Below are positions 1-13,300 of a DNA stretch of 64,000 nt, piece by piece. How positions within the stretch are numbered: the first letter of the stretch is position 1; each line of letters starts with the position of its first letter. Below the pieces are notes generated by a model. That model saw nothing but the letters and a program-made list of their open reading frames with translations. It ran no database searches and was not told the DNA's origin. The position numbers and the translations under genes are program-made. Origin of the DNA: Tanytarsus gracilentus (taxonomy: Eukaryota > Arthropoda > Insecta > Diptera > Chironomidae). Location: positions 4,154,001 to 4,218,000 of the forward strand of contig JAXRKN010000040.1 of NCBI GenBank assembly GCA_038502055.1, written 5' to 3'.

Positions 1-445
1 TATGGCTTCATGGGTATCGTTGAACTCGTGATTGCACCAGGAATCGATTGACATTAATGATTTTTGATGAATGTCCATCATGGCGCCAGGAGTCCACGGC
101 GCCAATGTCATTTTTCAGACTATGGCTTCATGGTTTCGTTGAACTCGTGATTGATTAGGAAACGATTGGCATTATGTTTTTCGAGGAATGTATTATGAAC
201 GGCAGGGTGCCTAATGCCCATTTTTGAACCATCTTCATGTTCTCGTTGAACTCGTGATTGATTAGAAATCGATTGGAATTGATTTTTTCGAGGAATGTCC
301 ATTATGAACGGACAAGTGCCACTAATGTCCATTTTTCAGAACTATGGCTTCATGGTATCTTAAACTCGTGATTATTAAAATCGATTGACATTGATAATTT
401 TTAGGTTCTCATGTCGTCGTGCCCCTATCTCATTTTTCGACTATG
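1..445 (-). repeat. About four diverged tandem units of ~110-120 bp, edge of a larger repeat
   Basis: Units begin near 1, 121, 232 and 343 with a TATGGCTTCATGG-like start, then GTTGAACTCGTGATTG, a GAATCGATTG block and a TTTTTGANGAATGTCCAT block. The reverse complement closely matches the ~115-bp repeats at 33776-34110 (ATCGATTCCTG, then ACGAGTTCAA, then CATGAAGCCATA). This is therefore the same repeat in the opposite orientation, more than 33 kb away. It is cut off by the window start, so the rest of the element is not visible. No terminal motif like those of the complete copies is seen near 445, so the copy looks truncated or rearranged at its right side. It is non-coding: the short minus-strand ORF across it is only the repeat read in one frame. 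Confidence 0.8.
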
Positions 446-3400
446 GGTACTAATCTAAGACAGCGGAGCTATTGGAAATGGCAACGCCGTTTGCAGACCC
501 ATCTTGTTATTACTTCAGATGGTATCAGCAAAAAATATAATAAATGTGACTCTCTCAGAGTTTACCGTCGTCATTGTGTTTAGTCCACAAAAATTTGATT
601 TAATTTTTCTAACTCCGCATCACTTTTCATTGATGATGCCAGCAGTAGTAAGTAGAAGCAGCACAGCAGTAGCATCAGGATCGTTTTCAAATAAAGATGC
701 GCGAACCAGATGTCGATGATATGCGAGCTCTGCTAAAAAAAGGAAAAGTTTGAGAGCAAGCGATGCTGATATTAATAAAAATCATACCCATGACCATGGT
801 GTGTGTGTGTGATCATCCAATTTCTCATAATATGGATCGTTCGACCTTTTTTGAGTGAAATTGGCCGATATATGGAGGTCCGTAGCACGACACGTGAATT
901 TTTTGTCGATTTTGGCAGAAATTTATTTTTATTGTTGTGCTTGCGATTGATGAAAAATCTGTTGCCTTTTACTTTCACTTTTTTTTCTTCTTCTGATAAT
1001 AAACTGTAATTTCTTTTTATGTTGACGTCAAATATCATATACTAAATTATCCTCACAAATATTTTTCTGCTACTTGAGCCCTTTTTTCACTCCTCGTCCT
1101 TTCGCAATATATTAACACAAGACTGTGATGTGACATATTGTGAATTGTCAAATCCTTTTGTGCCAAAAAATTTCATTTAAATCATAAATGCTTGCTACAT
1201 GTCGGTTATTATTCTCTCATGCTGCTTAAAGCATAAAAGTAAAAGAATTTTTATCTAATGCCAAACTACATATTTTTTTTTTGATTTTGTGTGAGAAGCC
1301 AAATAAATAGTTTATAGCTCCTGCTGGTGAAAAAAGGAAGGATTGTAGTAAAATTTTTTCATTGTATCATGATGGAAAAAGAGGATATCAATACCAATAT
1401 CCGTTTGACGTTAAAACTATTTTTTGGAATTTATTCAAACTTTTTGTATCCTCGATAGTGCAGTTCGATGGTCATGCGGTCATGGCACGGGACATTTTTC
1501 CCAATAAGATCCCCTTTCATGATATTCAACACCCGCCTGAACACAATGTGGATTTGAGTCCTCACACTTTTTTTGCATACTGAAAATTTAGTAATGAAAT
1601 TAACGGAAGTTGTAACTGATACCGAAATTTAATTTTTTTTTCTCTCTTCTTTTATTCCGATAAATTTGGTTAAATAAATTTTTAGAGCTAATGAAGTTTT
1701 AAAGTTTGAAATTGATACTTTTTTCCTCTACGTAAGCGCATTGGTAGTGGAGGATTTTTTAAATTAACCATACGGATTCAATTGAACTCGTCGCTTCCCT
1801 CGCGTGATCAAATTTTTTTTTCACATTGTTCAGGGTTGACAAAATTCAATTACGTACTTGTAAATTTTGTATGGTTTTATTCTCTCCAATTTGAAAATTG
1901 CTAGTGTGTAAAAATCGCCAGTTTGTGTAATCTAATTCCACGTATTTATTCATATACACTCTCTCCTCATGCAGTCGAGTGAATTTCAACATTTTATTTT
2001 CGACGTTTCCTTCTCGAATCGGGAGGAAAACCCCTTTTTTACATAAGCAAACTCACAAATGTCAGGACAATGAATATTTCATAAGTCGTGTGCTTTAATA
2101 GAATTTCGTAGGTGAATTATTTAGGCACAATCGTTGAGCACATTGCAATGTCCATAAGAAAGATGGGAAGCTATAGTGTGTTGGGAGGGAGAAAATTGGC
2201 CAGTTAGAATTAACCATTGTCGATGGGTGAACGACGACTGACTATTAAATTATGCGACTGGTGTATGGAGCCTTTAATTTTCAGAATTGAATATGATGTT
2301 TGTTCACATGATAGTCAATTTTTAACCTTTCAACCCCACTCCAACGTTCAAGAGAATGTCATACATCCTTAGTCTGAGGTAATAATGGTAAATTATATTT
2401 ATTAAAAATAATTTTAATGATTGAACCTGGAGTCAGACGCGAACTATTTGAGAGTGGTCATTAATTTGAAAAAAAAAACTATAAAAACAATTTTATTTAA
2501 TGTTTATTTCTTTTTTCAGGTAGGACCCACTTAATTATTTATTTTGAATGATTTTAATTAGAAGTTAAATTTTTCGTGTTTCACTCTTCTTCAGGATTAA
2601 ACTCAAATGATTTGATTTTACAACAGAAACATAATTGAATCATGTAAGATGAATTTAAAAATTGATAATCAACATGTTAACAAACTCAACTCGAGTTAAA
2701 TCTATCACAACATTCAAAGTAACAAATTCTGTATAAGAAACCTTAAAAATCCATTATCAGACATTTAAGTTGAAATCTACCATGAATCCTTATATCCTTC
2801 CTTAAATAACGAATTATTAAATATCAATTTACATCCTCCCACCCCCAAAAAAAACTGAAATTATATGCGTGTGCTTTGAATCGACGCATTGTTCAAACAA
2901 AAAAGAGAAATATTTCCATGGAGGTCAATTAACTTGTTGACTTAGAAGCAGCGACATTCAACAAAAAAAAGAGGAAGGCGACGTCTTTAGATGAAAAGGA
3001 AACAAGTTGACACTCGGAGTCATTTGAAATTCAATATAATTTTTCTTGAACATATACACGAAGCCTTTTATTTATTAATTGTGAGTTATCGTGCAAAGCC
3101 ACCGCCTTTTGTATGGTTAGAGTCAGTCACACACATCCAAATCGATTTTCCATTTCGATTATTAATTTTTCACTAAATATGCTCCAACGAAGGGCAGTCG
3201 AGGGATAGTTTGGAATTTCTTCTACTAGTGGCAATCATGCAAAATGCTATTCAGCACATAATTAATAACTGAAATAGAGTTAGAAAATGCCAAGAGGCAG
3301 GCGAGTGAGAAATGAGTTTATGGAGAGACAGAATGGAAAAGGTAAACAGCATTGAGAGACTTCAAAACGAGTTTCACAACTGTTTATGTTTATTGTGTTC

Positions 3401-5204
3401 TTTTGCTCCTTTCCACATCATTCCGTCAGAGAGTGCGAGCAGTGAGTCCCATCTGTCGATCGCTTCCTTTTATTCCTTTACGGTGTCTGAAATATAACAC
3501 ACACACATAATGGGGTCTTTGAACTCTTCGGACTCTGTTGCGTCTCTAATTTCCATGTTATTTCAGATCGAAATTGGAAAGAAAAAATTTTAGGATTAGA
3601 CACAGGAAGAAGACCGCGCGGGATTTTCTACTTCTGTATTTAGTGAACGCTTTTTTTCTCGCTGCAGTTGTCCAATGACATTTGGTTATTTTCTCAGTTC
3701 ATGCAGAAGGTCAGAATCAATTGAAATGCGATCTGAAGAAAACATTCATTAATTGCTTCTCGAGGAAATGTGCGAAGAGTCACCATATGAGCGATGCCTT
3801 CCATCAGATCGAATTTCCATGAATATTATGTGAGTGCAGAATGTCAAGCAACAGCAGTAGACTGCATCGTAGGTAAATAGGCAGCTGCCTGCATTAATTG
3901 TCTACAGAATGATGGAAAAAGTGAGCCTTTTTTGATTTTTCAACATTAAAAATCTTCTTGGGGAGAATGTGCAACTGGTATTTCTCTCTTTAAACTGTTG
4001 AACGGCTGCTGCAGTTTTTTTATATATTTAAAAACGAGGGAAGCTGATTCATATAAATAAATCGAGGGGTTGTCGTTTGGCAAAAAAGGTAATGCACACA
4101 CATACATTTTTCTTCATTCTTCATCGCAGATGATCAAGAGACCCCATTTAATAAATTTCTACACATTGCATTGCCATATATTTCAGATGTGAAACAAGAG
4201 TGTCATTAATTCGAAGGTAGTTATTGATTGTTAAACGCGATATTATTCAATATAGCAACAGCATGTGGTGCAGATTATTTAACATTTTGAGTAAAATTCA
4301 TTCCTTCAGGATGTGAATCTTTTCTACCAGAAATTCATACATGAACGAAATATTCCAATTCATTAAAAGTTTTTAATTGAGAAAGCGCTCTTGCGCTAAT
4401 GCAAACATCAATAATTTTATGCTGTTTGTTGTCTTAAACGACAGGGTAAATATAAGTGAGAGTAGAGTGAGGGGAGAAAATGTTTGTATGAGAGAAAAAA
4501 AAATTGAAATGAGTAATAATGATTAATTATTCATAATTTGTATAATACACGACGACGAATGAGAACAAATGTGAGTAGATCGACAAACAATACATTTTTC
4601 ATCTCTTTCGAGTAATGTACGTCCATGGACTGTTGAATATGAAGGACTTTTTTCTCTTTCTACATCAATTGTATCCTCTGTGCAAATGAAAAGCGAAAAT
4701 AGCATTAATAAATCAAACACATGAACTCAAATTGCATTAATTATTCAGCTTTTAATAATAATTCTCGCTCCTTGATGATTTTCAGTTCTGTTACCAATTG
4801 CTTGCAGTTAATGACGAGGCATGAGCACATTTTCCGCACATTTTGTCATTTCTTTTTTGAAGTGCTTTTAAGACGCTCCATAAAGTGTAATTAAATTAAT
4901 TGCGGAAAACCTAAAATACAAGATTAGCTTGATGTTTTATGAGTGCTTATGATTACCAACTTATATAAGACTTAATTTAATTTTTAAAATAATATTTTGG
5001 TTTAACCTTTATTTGCGTTTATATTAATTGAAACTTTTGCACTCAATGTGTGCAGGTGGTGATTGAAAATCAATCATTAAAAGCAATCTTTGCTGCAGTG
5101 CGTTTTATATATTTTATTTTTGATTAGAAATTTATTTTAAATTTGTAATTTATTATTTTTTTTAGAATTTTGGATTTTTTAAAAATTTTAAAAAAAAATT
5201 TATG
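446..5204. other. Intergenic, no supported gene
   Basis: AT-rich single-copy-looking DNA with poly-A/T tracts and no ORF longer than about 73 codons. Short ORFs overlap on both strands, lack splice context and show no recognisable domain. A Snail/Scratch-type E-box core CAGGTG lies at 5053-5058. I see no tRNA cloverleaf or other RNA gene by eye. Confidence 0.6.
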
Positions 5205-6016
5205 GGTTTTTCTGTAGAAAGTTCTATAGAAAATTCTGTAGAAATTTATCTCATAGAAAATTCTACAGAATTAATTCCATCTGAAAATTATAAAAATTTT
5301 TTTCTGTAGAATTTTCGAATATTTTTTATTTTTTGGATGCTTAAAAGCAAGATTTTTGGGTAAAGTTGTGTTTGTAAAGATCTTCTTTCCTTTTTGCTAT
5401 TTTGGTGTTTAAGTGAATAAAGAAAAAAATTAGGTGTTGTTATTTTTTAAAAATTTAAAATTTATAGTTTTTTTTTAAATTAAAAATTTAAAATTTGAAG
5501 CTATTTTTTTTGTGCTTCAAATAATTTTACTTTTTTTATTTTTGTTTGTTAAGAAAAATTTAACTCCCGTTTTAATTGGTGTAAACTTTATTTTAAAATG
5601 CTAACGGCTTTTGGATTTTTGGTAGAAGGAAAAATGGGTGGGAATCGAATTAATTTGAATTTTTGGTATAAGGGAAAAGTAGTAAACAACCAAAATTTTA
5701 ATGTTTAAAAATCTTCTTGTTTTTAAGTCCATGCTCAAAAAAATGAAAAAATATTCTGTAGAAAATTCTACAGAAAAAAAATTGTTTATAATTTTCAGTG
5801 GAATTAATTCTGTAGAATTTCTATGAGATAAATTTCTACAGAATTTTCTATAGAACTTCTACAAAAAAACATATAATTTTTTCTGTAAAATTTTCTACAG
5901 AAAAAAAAAAAAAAATTCTGTGAAAAACTTTCTGTAGAATTTCTACAGAATTTTCTATAGAATCCCATAGAATTTCTGTAGAAAATTTATAGAAATTCTA
6001 CAGAAAATTCTGTAGG
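5205..6016. mobile_element. Foldback-like element rich in TTCTGTAGAA / TTCTACAGAA palindromes
   Basis: The left arm at about 5205-5317 is the inverted complement of about 5761-5871. Both contain, in matching order, an AGTTCTATAGAA block, a TCTGTAGAAATTTATCTCAT block, TTCTACAGAATTAATTCCA, and a tract reading into TTTTTTCTGTAGAATTTT. Weaker similarity continues inward to about 5370 and 5700, leaving an AT-rich loop of roughly 330 bp. From 5872 to 6016 further TTCTGTAGAA/TTCTACAGAA palindromes extend the right side. The short direct repeat TGCAGTG occurs at 5094-5100 and 6036-6042 and could be a target-site duplication, but the ends next to it are not inverted repeats, so this is weak. No transposase ORF is present, so it would be non-autonomous. 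Confidence 0.65.
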
Positions 6017-9000
6017 CTCCATGACCGAGTCCCAGTGCAGTGAAATATTGTTTGTCGAATTAAAAATACATGTGTTAATCATGATTGTTTTTCCAGCATG
6101 AAAATTGACCAAATATTAATCATTCAACATTGCTGACATACATTAAAATTTATAGTGTATCGGGTGAAATATCAATGCATGTGAAAAATGAGATTTTAAA
6201 GCTTTTGCCAAGCAACACATTCGTTGTGGTTTTTCATCAAAGCAATGAACGAATAAAATTTTCTCATATCATTAATAACAAATTTTTTTATGCTTCTATA
6301 GTTGTGAAATATTTATTGTTTGTACACATCACCGCGATTATTGATAGTTCCGGTTGTACATGATCAACAATTATTATTTTTGAAAAACGGTAAAAATAAT
6401 ATTTTTGGTGTCTGACAGATGGACGTGAATTTTTTTTGATGTGAGAAATTTTATTTTATTTTCCATCGCTCACCACAGCAAAAATATTCTGTTGTTAAAA
6501 GAAGGAAGAAGAAGCAACAAGAGCAGGGAAAACAGGAGGTGAACCATGCATGTGTGGGGTTACCGTAGAATATCCTGGCTTGCATGTAGTGCAGGATAAA
6601 AAGAAAGAAGAAATTTTTTGTCTGCGCCTAAAACTTTATTATTAGGTGCTATTGTGCATATCGGACACGAGAAACATACACCAGGTGTTGCTCGGTACAA
6701 TTAAATACTCGATCTGATATGTTTTCAAGGGAAAGAAACTTTTAATTTAAGAATATTTTCTTTTGTAGAAATTTAAATCACAATTTGCAATTTGAAAAAT
6801 TTTAAAGTTAAATTTACAAATTAAACTTAAATTTGCTTCCCAGGACAGAATAATGCTTCACGAGCAGCAATGAAAGAAGTAAAGCCTAAACATTTTGAAT
6901 GGTATCGAATAGCAACAAATGGTTGTTTTATACTTCGATTGAATTATGGAACAAGAGATACATCGCATGAAATACTGCAAACGCCGAAACCATTAATTGA
7001 TGATTCATGTATCGATAAAATATAAACGAACTCACGCACATTCATTGAACACAGCGATGATCGGTTTAAAGCTCAGAAATACAACATAATCTTATGAAAT
7101 TAATGTGGTTCCATGCACTTGATGTATTGCGCGAGTGAAAAGCTTATTTATGCATTTATCGTTTGATTAATCTTTAATTTATTACGGAGATTTTTGGAGC
7201 GTGATAAGCTCAACTTTTTGTGTTAAATTTTATTTTTTAAAAAAATGTCATTTAATATCTCTTAAATTTTTACAATACATATTTTTGAATATTTAATCAA
7301 ATTATTGATTTTGAATATCAGTGCGGCAATAAAATAATTTTATGTACAAAAATTTATTAAATTATTTAGATTTTTATAGTTTTTTTTTCTCTGTCATAAA
7401 AATTACGTGCCCATTTAAGAGCGAGGGTGCAAATTTTTTTTCTCTTCCCTGAACTCTGTTGACAATCCAAAGAGAAAAATGGCAAAATGAAAATATTTTT
7501 TTCATTATTAATGAAATTTTCATATGTATGTGAGGAGAAATTTTGTTAATTCATTTTCATATGGACCTCACTTGCTCTTTCCATTCACGTAATGAATGAT
7601 GCACTAGAGCGTGTGCACTTTAGCGGGGAGAAAAAATGTAGTTCAGGCACATAAATTTTTCAATTTTCATAATTTCGGACTCGCATACAAAAGCGAGCAC
7701 TCAAAGAGCAGTGTGCAAGGGCAGCAGTGGCAATATGATTTTTTTGAACATAAATGTATGCACATATAACCAGGAGGAAGAAAAACAGGAATTGAATGCA
7801 ATGGGGTTGGAAATGAAATTGGTTTTTCATGCATCAGTAACGGGGACATAAAAGCAAGCAGCATACTTGAGTACAATATGAGAAATATACATATATATGT
7901 GACAATAGGTTTCACAACAAATGATCATTTCATGTCCTCATGTGAAACATAAATTAGATGCGAGATGGAAAGTGGAATGCATTTGTCACTATATATTATG
8001 AATTAATCCATAAAAAATGAGAAAAAATGAACGAAAATAATTTGATCGTCAATGAAAACATTGAGTGACTAAATGATTCCTAGCACGCTCGTTTATTAAT
8101 GTATGTAAATTTTACTACATCTCGTATAAAAAAGAGTGATTGTCAGCTGTTTACATTTGCTGTTCACATTTTTTTCTCGTTTGCTAATGTCTCTCTAATG
8201 ATTTCTCATATTATGCATAAATTGAGTGCGTACATTTTGAGAGTATCTAATTTATCATTTCCAATGGCGAAGGGAAATATTTTTGAGTGTGTCAGAGTTG
8301 AAAAACTTTAAGGATCATATCAGATAAAAGGACGCTAGAGAGGAGTTGGACACGAGAAGTTTTGACACTTACCTATCAGTAAAAATTAGATTTTTTTTGT
8401 TACCAACATGAATAGTTCACAAATTAATGTCATAAATTTTTTAAAATAATTTTATTACTTGAGAATTTTCGATTTAAATTATCTTAGGTTGAAAAATTTT
8501 CATATAATTGTTCACCCATTATTATTTTCGAATTCCCTTCTCGTTTTCATCTCATTATGCAATTGGCCATAAATATACTTTTTTATCACGAAAATTGCCC
8601 TTTTTGTTTTCGCTTTTTTATCTCTTTTGCAACAGTTTTCCCATTTCATTATTTATCTCTTCAACAACAATAATAATATTAAATAGGGAGGAATGTGCAG
8701 CATATTTTTTCTGCACAACATGCCGGATTATTTTTTTCTCCTGTAAGTCTATTTTTAGAATTGTTGGTCATGATTTGATATAAAATACAAAACGATGAGT
8801 GAATGTGAACACACAAAAGGGTTTAAGCTTCATAAGTGGCTTATTTTGATGCTCATTCTTCCTAGTTGTGCACCGTGCATGTATGGATAGAAATCATACT
8901 GAAGTCAAAAGCAAAACGAAAGGTGTTTTATGCATACTTTTTTGTTATATTATAACTGTAAGCAGGGTCTTTCCGTGATTCATTCATTCGTTTGTGACAT

Positions 9001-9900
9001 GAGACGACAATTACAAATGTGACATCCTTATTCACCCAGGAAGAGAAAGAGGGAAAAGGTGATTTTACTTTAACCATATGTGCAGATGATGATGGCTCAT
9101 AATTATACATTAAATGTATCCCGGTCTTCGTTCCGGCTATGAAAGAGGGCTGGAAATATTTTTTAAAGATTTTAAAAATTTAAATTTTACAATTGTAGTA
9201 GGTTATGTTTTTAATAGATTTTGAAGATGCTTATTGTTTAGACTTGAGTTGAGAAATTTATGTGAAACTGATTATTTCATAATTTCTTTAATTTATGTAA
9301 TTTTGAAAAAATCTCATTTAAGATTTTTATATAATTTCAACGAGCTAAATGTGTATAATTTTACTTGCGATTTTCATAAAAGTCCGCACTAGCAAATTGC
9401 ATTATTTTTTGTTTTAAATTTATGGATTATTTTTATCTTTGATTAAATTTATGAAAGGTTATGTTTATTGTTTTGTCTTTAAAATACATAAATTCATTGC
9501 ACTTAATATTAATTTAAATGAGCAAAAAACAACTTATGAAATTAATGATTACCCCGCTCAGCATTGATCTAAGCGATGTCCATCTCCGCACTGTTCTGTC
9601 TTTTTTCGTCTTCTTGACTGTTGTGCCGACCTTAGAAAATTTAATTAATACTTAAACTGCACTGATTAAAAATATTATAAATCTCTTACCTCGTGTTCAG
9701 CTCCATGACAAGTTGAATAAATCCTCGTAGTTCATTATTTAATACTCTGCCATCGTCTATGTCACACTTTTTGAAGAAATTTAGTTAATTTATCAACATC
9801 AATTTTAAATTCACTCTTACCTGGATCGTCTTATATTTTCACGTCAATTCAGTTTGAATAATCAGCATCGACTGAAATTTTTCTCAACTTCAATTGATTT
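6017..9900. other. Intergenic, no supported gene
   Basis: AT-rich DNA with homopolymer runs and short CA/TG stretches. ORFs reach only about 91 codons and none has a recognisable domain. A CAGGTG E-box core lies at 6682-6687. Confidence 0.55.
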
Positions 9901-9916
9901 CTCAACTCTCTCGAAA

Positions 9917-10310
9917 ATATTTGCATTTAAATTTCAAATAATTTGCAAAATCTTAAATTAAACTAAAATTGTTTCATGAAATTTGCATGCTAATCTGCAA
10001 GTGCATATAAGCAAATGAAATAGTGTTCGTTCTGAGAATAAACCGAAAATGAAATTTGCATGCAGAACTGCATATGAACTTGCAAATGAAAATGTCAATC
10101 TCTTTTGCATAAAAATGTTAAATGAAATTGCAAATAGAAATTCACTAAACATTTACTTGAGAATTATTTAGCTATTCATTCATGTAAAAATTTTGCACAT
10201 AAATGTCATAACAAATCGCAAACGAAAATTATGCAACAATTTTCATTTAAAAATGGTCAAGAAAAATTAAATGCAATTTGTTTAAACACTAATTGCAAGC
10301 GCAGAATGTT
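9917..10310. promoter_or_regulatory. Cluster of octamer-like ATTTGCAT motifs, candidate POU-factor site cluster
   Basis: Three exact ATTTGCAT octamers lie at 9919-9926, 9981-9988 and 10054-10061. Near variants include ATTTGCAA near 9941, TTTTGCAT near 10102 and GCAAATGAAA near 10083. The two stretches 9971-10020 and 10051-10090 also resemble each other (ATTTGCATGC, then CTGCA, then GCAAATGAAA), suggesting a local imperfect duplication. POU-domain proteins bind ATGCAAAT/ATTTGCAT (established knowledge). That this cluster regulates scrt, whose start codon is about 9.3 kb away, is inference. In DNA this AT-rich, some octamers are expected by chance. Confidence 0.3.
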
Positions 10311-13300
10311 TAGCTATGTCTACTAGGGCAACTTTAAAAAAATAAAGTTTTCGCAAATTTCTCTTTAATTACAAAAACATTTTTTTAAACCGTAATATGA
10401 TCCCTTACTATGAAGCCATACGCACTCCAAGCAGAGACGCACGCTATTTAAATTTCATGAGAAACTCTTTTTCAATCGAATACATGAATTGAACCTAGTG
10501 GGAATTTTTACGATAACGAGCGCAAAAAGAATCAATAAATTGGATTATGATGTGACTCGAGTGCGTGCATGCGGTTGCGCTATGATTTTAATTCGGTGAA
10601 AATTCTCCTGAACAATTCCTTAATTAAAAATTAAATTCATACTCCGCAAAACCCACAAAAATTTCCCATTGTCATTTACCGCAAAAGCATCAACAACAAC
10701 GACAATAAAGTAGAGAAGAGACTTGGAAAAGGTTTGCAAGTTGAAGAGCTCACTTAATTAAAAATTCGAAACTAAATTAAGAATTGAGGGGAAATACTTT
10801 TGGGGTTTTACCTTGGCTACCTTGTATGGTCTCATTTATATCCTGATAAACATCCTCAGCGGTAAATGTGTGAATGGCTTGCAGCCTGCTGACCACATTA
10901 TCCATTAACTTAATTTCCTGTATATAGCGGATTTATTTCCTCGAACCCTCTCGATGCATTTATCCAATTTCCCTCTCCGTGTGTCTTCATACAATAAAAA
11001 TGTCGTTCATGTCTCGATTTCGATTTCAGATTTATTTCTTATCTTCTCCGAATATGTTTATGGTTTTTTTCTTGCTGACCAAGATAGAAACTGAATTTTA
11101 TAAAGCTAAGAAAAAATTAAAAGATTTTTTTCTTAATTTGAAAAACCTTTTAACAAAACTTTTAGTCAACCCCAAATAAAATTATACCTAAGCAAGATGC
11201 TAACATTTTGGCAATGCATTCAATCTTACAACTGCATTTATTTCCTCTACAAGTTTTCTTTATTCTTTCTAAACACATAATCCATTTGGTCTCGTGCCAT
11301 GCTGCAAACACAAAATTTATACAACAATGAAGAGAATTTTTTGATCTACTCAAATTGGTTTGTATGCATTTGAAACCTGAAGGAATATAAAATAAGCATT
11401 AAACATATTTCTCGATCTTTTTATGCATGTGGGTTGTTGAGCCGAAGGAAATTGAGTTGAGGAAAAAATTGTGATTTGCGACGAGGGAAAAAATTGATTC
11501 CTAATTTATTGTTACAATTTTTTAACCTAATTTAAATTTTTTTGCGATTTTTATAAAAAAAAATAATGAAAAACATAAGCAACAGATGTTCATCCCTTGT
11601 ATAAATTTTTCTCCTTTTTTATTTTGGTTTCGGGGGGATGGGGCATTGAAATTTTTTTTTGGGGGAAAAGTAAGCTTAACATGATTGTTTTTTTCATCCC
11701 TTGTATAAATTTGTTGCTCCTTCTTCCCTTCTTCCTATCGACTCTCCTTCGACCGGTGAAATCTTCTTCATCTCTTTTCGTTGACCATTCGGTTTTTGGG
11801 GTGATCGAACTCGGAGAAGCATTAGAAATTTTATTTTTTCTCTCTCATTCATTTTACGACGTTCCGGGGAGTTTATTAAATGTGCTGACCTTTAATATTT
11901 GATTGGTTCCTTTTTTATACCTGACATTGCTGCCATATGCTCGATAGATTTTTGGTGTGCTCTCGTACAAACAGTTTGTTGCTTGATTTTTGCTTCTCTT
12001 TATTAGGCTCCTTTTACATTTTCAATCTTTCTTTGGTGACCTTTTTCCCTCAACATGATGGACACGCATATTTTTTTACTTTTAGGATTTTCGGTCCTCA
12101 ATCCACTTTCTTTTTTTTGTTGTTTTTTGCTCTCAATAAATTGAATAAGATCGTTTCAAAAGTAAATTTTGTGCTCACCATAAGGACAGTGTTTGAATAT
12201 GTTAAAGTCTGTAATCTGATTCCAAATATTTATGTCCTAGAACTTCTGTCATCGATTGCGTAAATGTCAAGTTTAGGAAACATTTGAAATTTAATATAAA
12301 TTTCAAAATTTTATTTTTCAAATTGAATCGACCAAAAAAATCACCCCGAATTTAGTTTGAACTCTCAATCTAGTGATTTTCATAATTCATCAAAAATTTC
12401 AAACAGAGAGTGAGAAAGATATCCTTTAACGACGATGACGATGGCAATAATACAAGTCAAAAAGATTACATTCAATGTGACCACCGAAGCGAAAGTAATT
12501 TTTGAACATAAAAAAGAGTTGAGAGTGCATGATAATGGAGTTGAACAGAGGACACGCGCCAAAATCATCTACCGTTACGAAATACGTGTGTGTATGTGCA
12601 ATATTCAATGGTGTTTTAATTAGTAATTGGATATATCACAAAATTGTATAAATTTGTGCTCTGACAATTCAAGCAATGAATTTTTTTTGTTATTTTAATG
12701 CGCAAAGTTTAAATTTAAAAAAATTTAAAGTTTTTTAAAATTATTGAAATTTTTTGATTTTTGTTTTCTTAAAAATATTTTCATCCCTTGCAAAATAATT
12801 TTTCAACATTCTCTTGTTGCGTCACAATTGAGTGCATTTCGGTTATCCAAAATTAAAGCCGATAAAAAAATAAAATAAAACCTCTTGCAAAACTCAATTA
12901 ATATGTGCATATCTTACGAGTTGTTTATACGCTCTTCCTTTACTTACCTTCCTCTCTACCTTTTTCCCTACCTCATTATCAAATTCTCCTCTTTCATTGT
13001 TGGCACGCGCTTTTTACCATTCTTTTCCTTTTTTTCCTTCTTCATTGTTGTTGTTCCTGTGTTGAGTTTAGAAGAAATTTCAGACGCGTGTCGAGCCATA
13101 TGCGCCATATGTGATTATAACACACATACACAGTGAAGCATTGAGATTTTTTTACAATTGCCTTCGTCAGGAGTTTGAAAAAAATTGGGTGAATTAAAAA
13201 AAATAAAATTAATGGCAAAATACTTGAACCATGCGAAGTAGTTGCTGTAGAAAATGTTGAATAGTTTATTGTTAAGCGAGAGTAAGGACAAAAATGCCAT

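Noticed and set aside
12885..13136. Possible signal-peptide-like hydrophobic ORFs in the 12-13 kb region
   Set aside because: Two overlapping frames look equally hydrophobic because of T-rich DNA; no cleavage context or conserved continuation.
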